Origin: Ustilago trichophora
Lineage: Eukaryota > Basidiomycota > Ustilaginomycetes > Ustilaginales > Ustilaginaceae
Direction: 5' to 3'
Length of the DNA stretch: 64,000 nucleotides
NCBI GenBank assembly: GCA_900323505.1
Contig: OOIN01000012.1
Span: 496,001-560,000, forward strand
How positions within the stretch are numbered: the first letter of the stretch is position 1; every line of letters starts with the position of its first letter. The notes below the pieces were generated by a model, which worked only from the letters and a program-made list of their open reading frames with translations, did not search any database and was not told the origin of the DNA. The position numbers were made by a program, and so were the translations under genes. This document shows positions 49,378-59,478 of this stretch, one piece after another.

Positions 49378-50478
49378 TCACAACTCGCCACCGTTTGGCA
49401 CGATCTTATGCGCTCCGTTCGAAGTCCCCTCCAGCAGAGTATGCAGAGTCTTTCTCAACACATTGTACTCTTCACCCGCATACCGCACAAAGACAAAGTA
49501 GAGGATTGCCAGCAGCCCGACCAAAATCGTGTACGGCGCCGCTGCGAATGCGTCCCTCAACCCAAAGCTTGCAGCGCTCTCTCCGGCTCTCCACCGCTCC
49601 CAGGTCTCTTTGCTGCGATTGCTGCTAAGCCGGCCCATGCGAACGTTCCACTCGAGCATTTTGCCACTCTCAAGATGGTAGATGCACAAGGTAGGGGCGG
49701 CGATAATGTTGAGTTTTGCTGCGAGATGAACGCGCGAAAAGGGGCGGAGGTATGCTTCGCCTGACTTGTCCGTGTGCGATAGGCTTTCGTCGATGTCTTG
49801 TTCGTTGGCGAGGAGGAAATCCTCATTGTTGTACAGACGGGGCAACTCGTCCAGGTCTCCATCGGGCGAAGTTGGCGCAGCGGTACGATCCGCACGTTCG
49901 GCTGGCATACTGCTACCATCGTTCCAGACCATCGAGATCCAAGGCTTATCCTTGACACCGGCCTTGTACCATTGCTCGTCGACGTCTACGCTAACGTAGA
50001 TTGCCTTGAACTCATGCGGGTGTTGTCGGCAGAAATCAGAGATGGCTTGGTGGTATTCTTTGAGCGGCTGACCGGCCCATTGCGAGGCAAAGTAGAAGCC
50101 GACGACTCTAGTATCGCGGAACGTCCTGCGAAGGTCGACGGGAACGCCGTAGGCATCGACGAGACGGAGCCGGCGCAGGAGCGGGTCCGGATGCTGGTAC
50201 TGCTCGGGCGGTGGGAGTCGTTTGCGGTCTTTGCCGGGCTTCATGGCAGATTTGAGAACGGAAGTGGGTGGCGAGGGGTTGGCTGCGTTGCGTGGAGTGC
50301 TGGGTTCACCGTTGTCAGCGTGAGCGGAGCCTGAGGAGGATGAAGAGGAAGAAGCATCGACGCCGTGAGTGTGCGAGCTGATAGATGCGGCGGGATCGTT
50401 GGACGCAAGGGTGACAGTGTCAGAGGGACCAAATGATACAGTGCGTTTGGGTGTTGACCCTGGACGCAGGCTGGCCAT
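49378..50478 (-). CDS. thioredoxin-like (nucleoredoxin-type) protein lacking CxxC, with C-terminal membrane anchor
   Basis: 366 residues from the ATG at 50478 (MASLRPGSTPKRTVSFGP). The frame is open to 50691 but that end is a TTG. The first 90 residues are S/P-rich. A thioredoxin fold of the nucleoredoxin/tryparedoxin kind follows: VVGFYFASQWAGQPLKEYHQAI, then FKAIYVSVDVDEQWYKAG, WISMVWNDG, and the cis-proline strand AAPTLCIYHLESGKMLEW. The position normally occupied by WCPPC reads QWAGQP (about 133-138), so both redox cysteines are missing and disulfide reductase activity is unlikely. A hydrophobic segment (YTILVGLLAILYFVFVRYA, about 316-334) near the C-terminus followed by a tail of about 30 residues suggests a single-pass anchor with the fold on the cytosolic side. 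Role unknown. Confidence 0.8.
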   Translation of the reverse strand: MASLRPGSTPKRTVSFGPSDTVTLASNDPAASISSHTHGVDASSSSSSSGSAHADNGEPSTPRNAANPSPPTSVLKSAMKPGKDRKRLPPPEQYQHPDPLLRRLRLVDAYGVPVDLRRTFRDTRVVGFYFASQWAGQPLKEYHQAISDFCRQHPHEFKAIYVSVDVDEQWYKAGVKDKPWISMVWNDGSSMPAERADRTAAPTSPDGDLDELPRLYNNEDFLLANEQDIDESLSHTDKSGEAYLRPFSRVHLAAKLNIIAAPTLCIYHLESGKMLEWNVRMGRLSSNRSKETWERWRAGESAASFGLRDAFAAAPYTILVGLLAILYFVFVRYAGEEYNVLRKTLHTLLEGTSNGAHKIVPNGGEL

Positions 50479-51444
50479 TTTTATGCGGAAGAGAACAAGT
50501 CTCGAAGAAGCACCCCGTGAGATCTCGTCGCTGACGAGACCCTGAAGCGATGCGGGGGCGGCGGGAGAGGGGGGAGGAGGAAGCTGACGAAAGGAGGTTG
50601 CGTGCGGAAGATCGGCGAGGTCGGTCGGATGGACTGCAGGGGCCGCTTTCGGAGTTATGAAAACTCGTGGCAGTTTCAAACTCGAAGCCAAGGCGGAAGA
50701 GGATGCCGATCAGGGGTTGAATGCGAGCGGGCGGTTGTGTCAGGGAGCGAGGTGGAGTAAACTTAGGAGGTGATGGCGACGACCAAGAAAAGGTACACCT
50801 GTACTGTACTTAGAAAGCGGTTTCTCGGAGCAGAGATACCGTTGCACACTCAACCGTCACCGCGGGGATCTTGGCTTGGGCTTTGATCTTGGACCCTCCC
50901 TTGTTCGTTCTGAGCTTTGGCTCACGACCCACAGTCCACATCTTAGCAAAACGCGTTGTTTCAAGAAAGAAAAAAAGAAAAGAAAAAAAAAAAAAGAAAA
51001 AAAAAAGGTGTAAGCCCAAAAGGGGCTTGGGCCTTGAATGGAAGGACGCGTCGTCTTTTCCTTTTTTTTGCGCTGAGAAAAGCGTCACCAGATTTCATCA
51101 CATCACATCACAGCGGCGGCACATTCCTGCCGTTTGGCTAAACTTTGCTCAGATACTCCACAGAGTCAGCTTTGCACGGTCCATCCGGTCCTTCTTGGCG
51201 TAGCCGAGCCAACAGCTTGACCTTCGTGTTCTCACCTGCCAGATTCGCAAATCCGATCGAGCTTTTGAGGGCTCATATCTCAACGCTCCAACGGGAACGT
51301 TCGATAGCACGGCATCACTTCATTTGTGTGTGCAAGTGGGCGCCTTGGCAGACGCTCCTAATGATCGATGCATCAAATGGGTTGGAAGGTATGGAATGGA
51401 TGGTATACTACAGATACATGTTTGTCGTCACCAATCTTATCACT
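50479..51444. other. intergenic region upstream of the thioredoxin-like gene
   Basis: 966 bases between two minus-strand genes. It contains GTACTGTACT at 50801-50810, about 320 bases before the thioredoxin-like ATG, and an A-rich tract at about 50968-51006. No gene recognised. Confidence 0.5.
50968..51006. repeat. A-rich simple-sequence tract
   Basis: About 40 bases of runs of A broken by single G, downstream of the aprataxin-like gene and upstream of the thioredoxin-like gene. Low-complexity DNA. Confidence 0.85.
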
Positions 51445-52392
51445 TCATCGCTTCATCGGCAAGGTTGGCTCCTCGTCTTCGGAGTCAGTCTCCGCCGAAT
51501 CGCCTGTCGTGGGGACATCTGGAGGCTCAATTTTGCGGCTTTGTGAAGGGCGCTGATCTCTTGATCCAGCAGTCGGACTGGTCGGGCTAGCATCAACATC
51601 CGAAGAGCCTCTCTTTGCAGAGGCACTCGTTGCACCACGTTCTACTGTTGCGCTTGAGGAGGAAAGAATGCTGTCGCGCCAGTAGGACTCCAAATGGGCC
51701 TTGAGCTCTGGGAAGAATCTGAACACCTGACCTGTATGATGGCTCGTGAGCGGACCCTTGAGCAGCTGCTCGTACGTCTGTTCCGCCTTCGGCAGCGATC
51801 GCTTCCCCTGCTGGACCATGTCCTCCGCTTCGTTGAGTCGCACCGCAAAGCCGACGGTAGGGTGAAAAGAGAGAAAGTGTTTCTTGTGCTTGAGACGGTC
51901 CGAAACGAGGTCCATCGAGGTGACGTGAAGATGCAGATGCTCCATGCTCGGAACGGCGTGAAAGGCTCGCTCGATGTCCCATGCTACTCCGTAGAGCTCC
52001 TTCATATCGTTGCGGATTTGTTTCAGAACGCGGTCGCTCGTCCTACGCAGAGCTTCGAGAACTTGTGCTGCATACGGGCTCGCTAGCAGCGTCGAAATGC
52101 TGTTCATGTGCGAGGCGGGAACAGTGTTGGAGCTTGTAGCACCAAAGTTGAGCTTGCCATTGGCAGCTACCAGCGTCGGAGCAAGTTTTGCAGATTCAGC
52201 CATGTTTTGACTGCTTGTAGCCTTGAATGGAATACGCGGTAGGACGAGAAAGTGGTACTTGGCCTTGGCAAATTTGTCATAGATGGTGATGGTGTGGCTG
52301 TCCCAGAAGAGCACCTTATCGTCGGTGGGCAAGGAAGCAGGATCCTTGGCTGAAGCGATGCGCACTAGGGCTTGATTCCATTTGGGCGCCAT
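51445..52392 (-). CDS. HNT3: aprataxin/Hnt3-like HIT-domain protein with degenerate zinc finger
   Basis: Aprataxin-type enzymes remove AMP from abortive DNA-ligase intermediates. 315 residues from the ATG at 52392. The HIT domain contains VLFWDSHTITIYDKFAKAKYHFLVLPR, SPYAAQVLEALRR and the catalytic histidine triad EHLHLHV (H152, H154, H156), followed by SFHPTVGFAVRL. In aprataxins a zinc finger follows with a CHxC ligand pair. Here the aligned segment reads PLTSHHTGQVFRFFPELKAHLESYW, so the two Cys positions are S217 and T220, one ligand-position His (H233) remains at the right spacing, and the last ligand position is Tyr. The fold may survive without zinc. The C-terminal 75 residues are S/T/E-rich and disordered. 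Length exceeds yeast Hnt3 (about 217). Confidence 0.88.
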   Translation of the reverse strand: MAPKWNQALVRIASAKDPASLPTDDKVLFWDSHTITIYDKFAKAKYHFLVLPRIPFKATSSQNMAESAKLAPTLVAANGKLNFGATSSNTVPASHMNSISTLLASPYAAQVLEALRRTSDRVLKQIRNDMKELYGVAWDIERAFHAVPSMEHLHLHVTSMDLVSDRLKHKKHFLSFHPTVGFAVRLNEAEDMVQQGKRSLPKAEQTYEQLLKGPLTSHHTGQVFRFFPELKAHLESYWRDSILSSSSATVERGATSASAKRGSSDVDASPTSPTAGSRDQRPSQSRKIEPPDVPTTGDSAETDSEDEEPTLPMKR

Positions 52393-53332
52393 GATGGAGC
52401 TAGCTTGCCGCTGAAGATGCTGACGATATGTTCAAATCGTTTGCAACACTTTTTTTGGATCGTGAAGCCGCTCGAGAAGCCCAAAGCTGGTGATTAGAAA
52501 GCTCCAAACAGTTCGAAAGCGAGAACGAATGAAAGCCGTCTCAACCCTCCGACTCGATCCTTGACCCGCTGTGTCTCTGCCGTGCCAAGTCTGAGATCCT
52601 TATGCTGCTCAGCACCATCCATCACGCTCCAACTTCATCTGGCGCACTTGTGATGATGGCTTTTGTTTCAAGTCCAGTGCGTGAATCGATGGTAATGACG
52701 AAGGATGCTTGCGCCATGCTCAACTGTACTGTATTCTCTAGACTCCGCGACACTTTATGCAAGACCAGCCGAATTGCGGATCCAACTCTATTCTGCGCCC
52801 AAATTTTGTGAAATTCGAGAAGCTGAGAAATCGGTACAACACACGGACCCTTTCCACTCGCCCCTTTGTCTCCGTCCCTTTTCTTTTCCCTGGCGGTTGT
52901 AGGCCAGTCCTCTGAAAAAGTGATGAGACACGAGAGAGACCAACACCAAAAACACGTTTCACAGCAAGCATGGAGCACAGCAAGCACAACAGGGGAAACG
53001 CATGCACTTCACACATGCACCTCTCGCCTAGTTCAGCTGAGCTCGAACCCTGGCTCGCACTCTCTCTTTGCATTCGATTGGATACCAACAAGCTGAACTC
53101 TGCCAGAGCTGCATTTCAGCAGCTTGCCTTAGTTTCCCTATCATCAGCATCATCCTCGTATGCTCCATCTTGACGACCTTTTCTAGAGCTCGACACCTTC
53201 TTCGCGACATGCAATTGTGCTAATCCTGGGCTGGTCCCAACACAGCACCAGTAGCTTGTCTTGCTCGTCGTGAGAGCATAGAGTCAACCCACCCATAGAC
53301 AAAAAGGCTGAATAGTCTTCAACATCTTCATC
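52393..53332. promoter_or_regulatory. divergent region, aprataxin-like / membrane protein
   Basis: 940 bases with ACTGTACTGTATT at 52723-52735, about 330 bases upstream of the aprataxin-like ATG. No gene recognised; the ORFs overlap in several frames. Confidence 0.5.
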
Positions 53333-55726
53333 ATGTTTGCGCCCATGTCCAAAGGAGGATCCGATGATGCGTGGCAAGCTCAAGATGACGCAGGATCTCT
53401 TAAACCAGGACGATTTCGTGCATATCTCGCCGATCAACTTTCAACACCCGGATCAGTGAGTGCACCATCTGCATCACGATCTATCCCCTTTCCCAGAGAT
53501 GTCGGCTCCTCGTCGCAATCGAATCGGCGCCTTGCCAAGCCGTCTGTCGATAAGGGCAAAGCGCGAGCGATCGATGGAAGCTTCATGGCTGGCTTTCATC
53601 AGCCCGAGTCAGCCGCATCTACCAGCTTGGGTAAACGACTCGCGACAGGGCTAGGCTTTCGCCAAGGCGCAAACAAGCCAATCAAGCCAACTGTCGGCTC
53701 TCCCGCTCTCTTGCGGTCAGGTGGTGCTCCTGCTGTGGCTCATCCGACACGCCCCATCGAATCCGTCTATCCGACATCCGCACGCGACGGTTCATCCGCG
53801 CTACGGGCTGACTTTGTCAAAAGTCCACAGTCACCCGCAGCATCGCTCGGGCCATCGCCATTCCATTCGCCACCACCTCGCAGAAGAAGAGTCACTAGCA
53901 TAAGAGACAGGAACTGGGAAAGGGAGCGAGAAAGGGAAAGACTCCGACCCAATCGCAGCTGGCTCAACAACTTGATCAGACCACCACGAGAGATCGTCGA
54001 AGGCTGGCTCGACAGCTGGTGGAAGCGATGGTTTGCCCTAGCGGGTCTGCCGAGTCTGGTGGTGTGGATCTGGTGCGCGGTGCCGTTCCCAAAGACAGAT
54101 CCATACGATCCCAATCTCCCGTGGTGCAACCCAGGAGAGGACGGCAGATCGGGTGATCCAAACAACCCGCCCTGGTGCTATCCAGCCAACGCAACTTCTT
54201 CGACGTTGACCTCGTCGACCCAGAACACTGTTGTTCCGATGGCGGCTATCCAGAATCTTCCAACCGTGACCGCATTGGCTTGGAGTATAGCGAATATGCT
54301 TCTCTCAAAGCTCTCGTCTTGCTCCACTCCACCTTCTGCCCCTGGACATCCAATCGGCGATGGAGACCGCCTCACCGTCGACGCCAACTTTTGGTTCTTC
54401 CTCATCTTCTACTACGGAATTTATGTCGGCGTTGCGCTCATCTACATCACTCAGCTCTTTGGTCTATACAGGCTCAACTGGTGGCCGGCTGCACTCGGTG
54501 CCAAGACCTCATATACCTTTTTCTGGATCGGCAGTCTCGTGGCTGGCTGGTTCTTGCACGAGCTCGACCCACTCGGCACGGAAACGCGACATCGACCTTC
54601 ACTCCACCAGTCCAAGCATCACCACCAACAACAAGAATCACAGCACCGCAGCCTGACGTCCTTGCTGTCCATACCGAGTGCTGCAAAACTCCGACAGTGG
54701 TCGACTGCAGTGACAACCTCGGTCGTAGACTCGAAACCTTCGATCGACGATGCTGATATCCAGTGGCAGCGCAAGACGCTCTGGGTCGGATTGGCCTTCG
54801 CGACCATGGCCATGCCTGCGCTGGTCTGCTTTGTCGGTCTGAGGCGCAGTGGCCGTCAAACATACCGACACAGTTTGACGGACCATCAAAAGACATTCTT
54901 GGAGCGACAGCTGAATCGACGCATCCCATCTTCCTATATCCGTTTCTTGTGGTTCATGTCAACCATCGGTCTCTCGCTCTTTGCACTCATTGCAGGACAG
55001 GGCTATGCCTCGGTATACCTATCCACGCTGCCCCATACAGGACTGGACGGCGTTGCCTATGTTTCGTTCTGGACGCTGACGGTCAACGGCCTTGCTCTAG
55101 TGTCTCATTGGATCCTCGAGTCCAAGGTGCGCAGTCGAGCGCTGGTATTTGCCTTCAAGTACTACTACTTTTTGGTGTATTTCATCTTCTACCGTAATCT
55201 CTTTGCGCGTCTCCGCTCCTTTGACCAATTCGCCTTGGTCCAGCTGCTATCCTCCTTTTGGGTCTGTATCTGGTACCCGCTCTCCATGTCCGGCCCCTGC
55301 CACCGCATCGTGCAGTACTTCAACCCATCCCCCCGCTCGTGGGAGGAGTACGTCGAGAGCGTCGGTCTTGCTTTCTACCTTCGCAACCTCGCGCAGAATA
55401 CCACCATGCTCGCCTTTCTCGGGTGGGTTAGCATCTTGCATTTTGGCAGCAACCAATCCCTCTACCCATTCTTCGCATACGACAACAAGCACGATCCGTA
55501 CAACTACCAGCTCACCATGTTCGGTTCACTCGCCATTTGGGGCAGTGAGTTGCTCAGCTCCTTTGTCGCCCGGCAGATCTGCTATCTTGCCTTCAGGGTC
55601 GATGTGACCAATCTAGGATTGGACGAGATGAGAGAGTTCCCCGAGCTGTTGCCTACGATCGGATGGGGCTCGGTACATACGTTGATGGACATGCTGTTGT
55701 TTTTGATCAAACTCAACTTTCGCTAG
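53333..55726 (+). CDS. polytopic membrane protein, function unknown
   Basis: 797 residues from the ATG at 53333; not assigned to a named family. The first 210 residues are S/P/R-rich and end in an R/E block (REREREREKERLR-like). About ten hydrophobic segments follow. The first is WFALAGLPSLVVWIWCAVPF near 235. A luminal or extracellular loop with two WCNP/WCYP-type motifs (PWCNPGEDG, PPWCYPANA) comes next, then FWFFLIFYYGIYVGVALIYI. A His/Gln-rich loop lies near 430. The helices between about 490 and 795 include ALVFAFKYYYFLVYFIFYRNLF and QLLSSFWVCIWYPL. The C-terminus EMREFPELLPTIGWGSVHTLMDMLLFLIKLNF looks conserved. No catalytic motif or nucleotide-binding site was recognised. The long helical part and tyrosine-rich membrane segments suggest an endomembrane or plasma-membrane protein of fungi. 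Confidence 0.75.
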   Translation: MFAPMSKGGSDDAWQAQDDAGSLKPGRFRAYLADQLSTPGSVSAPSASRSIPFPRDVGSSSQSNRRLAKPSVDKGKARAIDGSFMAGFHQPESAASTSLGKRLATGLGFRQGANKPIKPTVGSPALLRSGGAPAVAHPTRPIESVYPTSARDGSSALRADFVKSPQSPAASLGPSPFHSPPPRRRRVTSIRDRNWERERERERLRPNRSWLNNLIRPPREIVEGWLDSWWKRWFALAGLPSLVVWIWCAVPFPKTDPYDPNLPWCNPGEDGRSGDPNNPPWCYPANATSSTLTSSTQNTVVPMAAIQNLPTVTALAWSIANMLLSKLSSCSTPPSAPGHPIGDGDRLTVDANFWFFLIFYYGIYVGVALIYITQLFGLYRLNWWPAALGAKTSYTFFWIGSLVAGWFLHELDPLGTETRHRPSLHQSKHHHQQQESQHRSLTSLLSIPSAAKLRQWSTAVTTSVVDSKPSIDDADIQWQRKTLWVGLAFATMAMPALVCFVGLRRSGRQTYRHSLTDHQKTFLERQLNRRIPSSYIRFLWFMSTIGLSLFALIAGQGYASVYLSTLPHTGLDGVAYVSFWTLTVNGLALVSHWILESKVRSRALVFAFKYYYFLVYFIFYRNLFARLRSFDQFALVQLLSSFWVCIWYPLSMSGPCHRIVQYFNPSPRSWEEYVESVGLAFYLRNLAQNTTMLAFLGWVSILHFGSNQSLYPFFAYDNKHDPYNYQLTMFGSLAIWGSELLSSFVARQICYLAFRVDVTNLGLDEMREFPELLPTIGWGSVHTLMDMLLFLIKLNFR

Positions 55727-56850
55727 AAACTGTACAGAGGGGGTAAAGGATTTCTTTTTGTACTATGTTCTCTTTGACTAGTTGTGGCTGTCTTACACTA
55801 CCTTAGAATAGATATATACCCGCTTGGCCAACCACCAATGAGCCTTTCCGCAGTGTTTGTGCTGCTTTGAGCAAGCTTTAAATGATCTCACATCAAAAAA
55901 AGGATGAGAAAAATGCTTCGCTTGGCACGCACGACGATGGACCCTGGAAAGTTGGAGTGGAAGCACATTGTTCCGCTCCGAGGAAAATTCGGCTACTGTC
56001 GGCCGTGGACGCGCGGGTGCGAACGGCGATTTGGGTACGAACTTGATCCCTGATTCCCGAGATGTAATACTCTTTTACGTCCTGACAAGCCAAGTCGCAG
56101 ACTGGGATGCTATGGATTCAGGAGCTTTGTTTGTACAGTTGGACGTGAGATGAGTCGAAGTTTGAAGCAGTGATAGGGAAGAAAGGCTCTTTGCCAGGCC
56201 ACAAGATTCCACGCCCGATTCATGTCAAGTAGCCGATTGTCACGGGAAGCGATAGAGAAGAAAGGGCTTTGCAGTAGAAGTAGTAGTAGCCAGTCGCCAA
56301 CTGGAAAGAGCTCGGATCAGGAATCCAGGACATGTTACACACCAAAGGTGGGGAAATGGCGGGGCAAATCATCTTTCCGGTCCTCGCGCAAGGCGGACGG
56401 AAGACGCGGACTATTCCCTCCAAAAAAGCAAAGTGTACTGTAAAAAAGAAAATCGAGCCTCCACCGAAAGTCGGGCATTCAGCCGTGTCAGCCTGCGAAT
56501 AACCGACCCCCCACACGAACACACCGAGCCTTTGCTCGCTGGAAATGGGTGGGGGTCAACATCTTTTGAGAGTTTGTGTTGCTCGTGTGTGTGTGTGTGT
56601 GTGTGTGTGTGGTCCGTCTCTGCCCGACCCTCCTCCGCGGTTGGGTGCGAAGGGTGTCGTGGTTCATATATCCATTTCGGTGATGTTGTGTGTGTAGATT
56701 TCCTCTTGCTTCCTCTCTTCATCCTACCCTTCAATTGGTCGTTGTAGTACTCATCCCCTTTGATCGAGTGCAATATCGTAACGCGTCAGGACCACTCCAT
56801 CCCACTCCTCAACTCGCTGCTCCACATCCAAGCTTTGCCGCCTGATCACA
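55727..56850. promoter_or_regulatory. intergenic region upstream of SCOT
   Basis: 1.1 kb between two plus-strand genes. It holds ACTGTACAG at 55729-55737 just after the membrane-protein stop, TGTACTGTA at about 56434-56442 (about 410 bases before the SCOT ATG) and a GT dinucleotide repeat (56586-56611). No gene seen. Confidence 0.5.
56586..56611. repeat. (GT)n microsatellite
   Basis: About 13 tandem GT units, directly visible, in the SCOT 5' flank. Confidence 0.95.
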
Positions 56851-58422
56851 ATGTTGACCGCTCTCCGCGCAACCCGGGGTGCGGCACCTCGCTCTGCCTT
56901 CGTCGCAAGCACCTTGCCCACTCGCACCTTCACCCGGAACATCTCCTCCTCGAAAGTCTACCCATCTGCCGATGAAGCTGTCAAGGACATCAAGTCTGGT
57001 TCCACCCTCCTTTCTGCTGGATTCGGTCTCTGTGGAACACCCGAGACCCTGATCGGTGCCATCTCCCGTCACCCTCACATCAAAGACCTGACGGTGGTCT
57101 CGAACAATGCCGGCACAGGAGACTTTGGTCTCGGCAAGTTGCTCCGCTCCAAACAGATCAAGAAGATGATCTCGTCCTTCATCGGAGGCAACAAGTACTT
57201 TGAATCGCAGTACTTGACCGGTCAAGTGTCGCTCCAGTTGACTCCTCAGGGAACCCTTGTGGAGAAATGCCGTGCTGGTGCATTCGGCATCCCTGCATTC
57301 TACACCCCCACCGGTTACGGCACCGCCGTCCAGACTGGAGACCTTGTGGTCCGTTACGAAGCTCGTGAAGAAGGTTCCAAAGAACCATTGAAGGCAGCCG
57401 AGATGGCCAAACCCAAAGAAGAACGCTCCTTCAACGGTCGCAACTACATTCTCGAGGAAGCGATCTATGGAGATGTTGCCATCATTCACGCTTGGAAGGT
57501 CGATGAAGCCGGAAACGCCGTCTTTAGGTATGCTGCCAACAACTTCTCTGCTCCCTTTGGTAAGAATGCCAAGATCACCATTGTTGAAGCCGAGGAGATC
57601 GTCCCCGTGGGAACATTGGATGCTGCCGAGATTCACTTGCCCGCCATCTTTGTCGACCGTATCGTAAAGAGCACCCACGAGAAGCAGATTGAGGTCAAGA
57701 CCGTCTCGGATGCTCCCAAAGCCAAGTCGGATGGTACTGCCGATGCTGCCAAGCAAGAGGCTCGCGAGCGACGTGTTCGCATCGCCAAGCGGGCGGCAAA
57801 GGAAGTCAAGGATGGAGATTACATCAACTTGGGTGTTGGTATGCCCTCTCTGGTGCCCAACTACCTTCCCGATGGTGTCAACGTCGTTCTCCACTCTGAG
57901 AACGGAATTCTTGGCATGGGTCCTTACCCCAAGACGTCCGAGATGGACGCAGACATTGTCAACGCAGGCAAAGAGACCGTTACCCTCCTTCCCGGTGCAT
58001 CCACTTTCGACTCCTCCGAATCGTTCGGTATGATCCGTGGAGGCCACATCAACGTTACCATGCTCGGCGCGCTTCAAGTCGGTGCCAACGGTGATTTGGC
58101 AAACTACATGATCCCTGGTAAGAAAGTCTCTGGTGTCGGTGGAGCAATGGACCTCGTCTCCAACCCAAGCAACACAAAGGTCGTAGTAGTTAGCGATCAC
58201 GTAGACAAGAACGGAAGGAGCAAGATCGTCGCCGATTGCAAGTTGCCCTTGACCGGTTCAAGGTGCGTCAGCAGAATCGTCACCGATCTCTGTGTCTTTG
58301 ACGTCGACAGAGTCGGTGATGAGGGTCTGACACTCATCGACTTGCAGGAAGGCGTCACCGTCAAAGAAGTCAGGGAAAAGACCGACGCTCCCTTCAAATT
58401 GGGCCCCGGTATCAAGGAGTAA
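56851..58422 (+). CDS. mitochondrial succinyl-CoA:3-ketoacid CoA transferase (SCOT)
   Basis: Moves CoA from succinyl-CoA to acetoacetate or a related 3-oxoacid. 523 residues from the ATG at 56851, matching the fused alpha-beta eukaryotic enzyme. The N-terminal 35 residues (Arg/Ser/Thr-rich, no acids before KVYPSADE) fit a mitochondrial presequence. The alpha part has [39 protein letters not shown], and [28 protein letters not shown] hydrophilic linker rich in K/A/R occurs near 285-310. The beta part has [20 protein letters not shown] and the catalytic glutamate in [35 protein letters not shown] and the C-terminal [15 protein letters not shown] follow. All blocks look intact. In fungi it supports ketone-body or acetate use; the physiological role here is inferred. 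Confidence 0.96.
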   Translation: MLTALRATRGAAPRSAFVASTLPTRTFTRNISSSKVYPSADEAVKDIKSGSTLLSAGFGLCGTPETLIGAISRHPHIKDLTVVSNNAGTGDFGLGKLLRSKQIKKMISSFIGGNKYFESQYLTGQVSLQLTPQGTLVEKCRAGAFGIPAFYTPTGYGTAVQTGDLVVRYEAREEGSKEPLKAAEMAKPKEERSFNGRNYILEEAIYGDVAIIHAWKVDEAGNAVFRYAANNFSAPFGKNAKITIVEAEEIVPVGTLDAAEIHLPAIFVDRIVKSTHEKQIEVKTVSDAPKAKSDGTADAAKQEARERRVRIAKRAAKEVKDGDYINLGVGMPSLVPNYLPDGVNVVLHSENGILGMGPYPKTSEMDADIVNAGKETVTLLPGASTFDSSESFGMIRGGHINVTMLGALQVGANGDLANYMIPGKKVSGVGGAMDLVSNPSNTKVVVVSDHVDKNGRSKIVADCKLPLTGSRCVSRIVTDLCVFDVDRVGDEGLTLIDLQEGVTVKEVREKTDAPFKLGPGIKE

Positions 58423-59478
58423 GGATTGCGTCGCCTAGACTTTGCTTTTCATGATACTTCTGTATCATATGCTTTCAAGCTTGCTCAAATTGTCATCTTT
58501 TGTAGACTCAGATCGGATCTTCCGAGAGGACCTTGGAGATGTGTTACGATCGTGCTTGAGCCCTGACGACTGCCGATGTTCGGTCCGCTTCCGAATTGGT
58601 GAGAGTCTTGCGATTGACATGTCTGTCAGATGGTCGATTCTCCTTCGCGGTAGACTTGCTCTCACAAGAAATCTCTTCCGCACACACTGTCGTTGGTTGA
58701 GAGAAAGACACAGTCAACACATGCACGAACGGCTATGAGCTCTATTTTGGGGATGGGGATCGCGAATCATGTCATTGCTTCTTCAAAGCACCAGAGCAGG
58801 GCTGCACCACTCCAGCGCCGGCTTAGACAGCTCTGGTGGGCGCACCATCTCTGATGCCATCGGACGAAGGGAAAGGAGAAAAGATCGATGGGAAATTACG
58901 GATGTAATGATGCCTGCACCGAACAAGCAAGCAGTTTCGCTGCCTGTGTCGACGCTGCAGTCCGACGAGACGATGCGACTGGGTTCGGCATCGTCGTCGT
59001 CATCATCAAACGCCACATCGTTGCTGGGGGGTGAAGACACTGGTCGGTGAGTGCAAATGTCGTGACGGCGAGGTTGGGATGTAAACGTCACGGCCATGGA
59101 GAGGCGCGACGGCCCCGCTTCGCTGGAGGAAAACATCACGTTGCAGTGCGTGGAAAATCGACGGTGAAGCGATGAGGAAAGAGTTAAAGTCCCACCAGGC
59201 GCGTAGAAGGGTGGTGTTGAAAAGAGATGCTGTGCGGGAATCAAATCCGTAGACGAGACTGCGTGGCGTGAGAATCGAACAGAGGGTATGCGACTGAAGC
59301 GACGCAGATCGACGCTGAAGATCGAAGTAATGAGTCGGTCGTCAAGATACTGGATATTGGGAACTAGAGGCGATATGCTGCTGTCAAAGATAGCATGCGA
59401 CACGGGGCATTACGGGCACGTTGTCTGAAGTAAAAGAACAAGTGCGGTAACTGCCCAGAGGCTGCGCGTGCGATTGTT
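58423..59478. other. convergent intergenic region, SCOT / eIF1
   Basis: 1.05 kb. The only long frame (58783-59403, minus, 206 codons) begins with GTG and has no domain signal. No RNA gene or repeat recognised. Confidence 0.5.

Noticed and set aside
56809..58200. 463-codon minus-strand frame opposite SCOT
   Set aside because: It is the mirror frame of a strongly biased, highly conserved coding region; the protein has no recognisable domain.
59240..59290. possible tRNA T-arm (GTTCGATTC on the minus strand)
   Set aside because: The flanking bases do not form the T stem, and no matching acceptor, D or anticodon arms were found.
58783..59403. 206-codon minus-strand open frame between SCOT and eIF1
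   Set aside because: It begins with GTG; the first ATG is far inside; composition is S/R/P-rich and no domain is visible. It lies in a convergent 3' flank.
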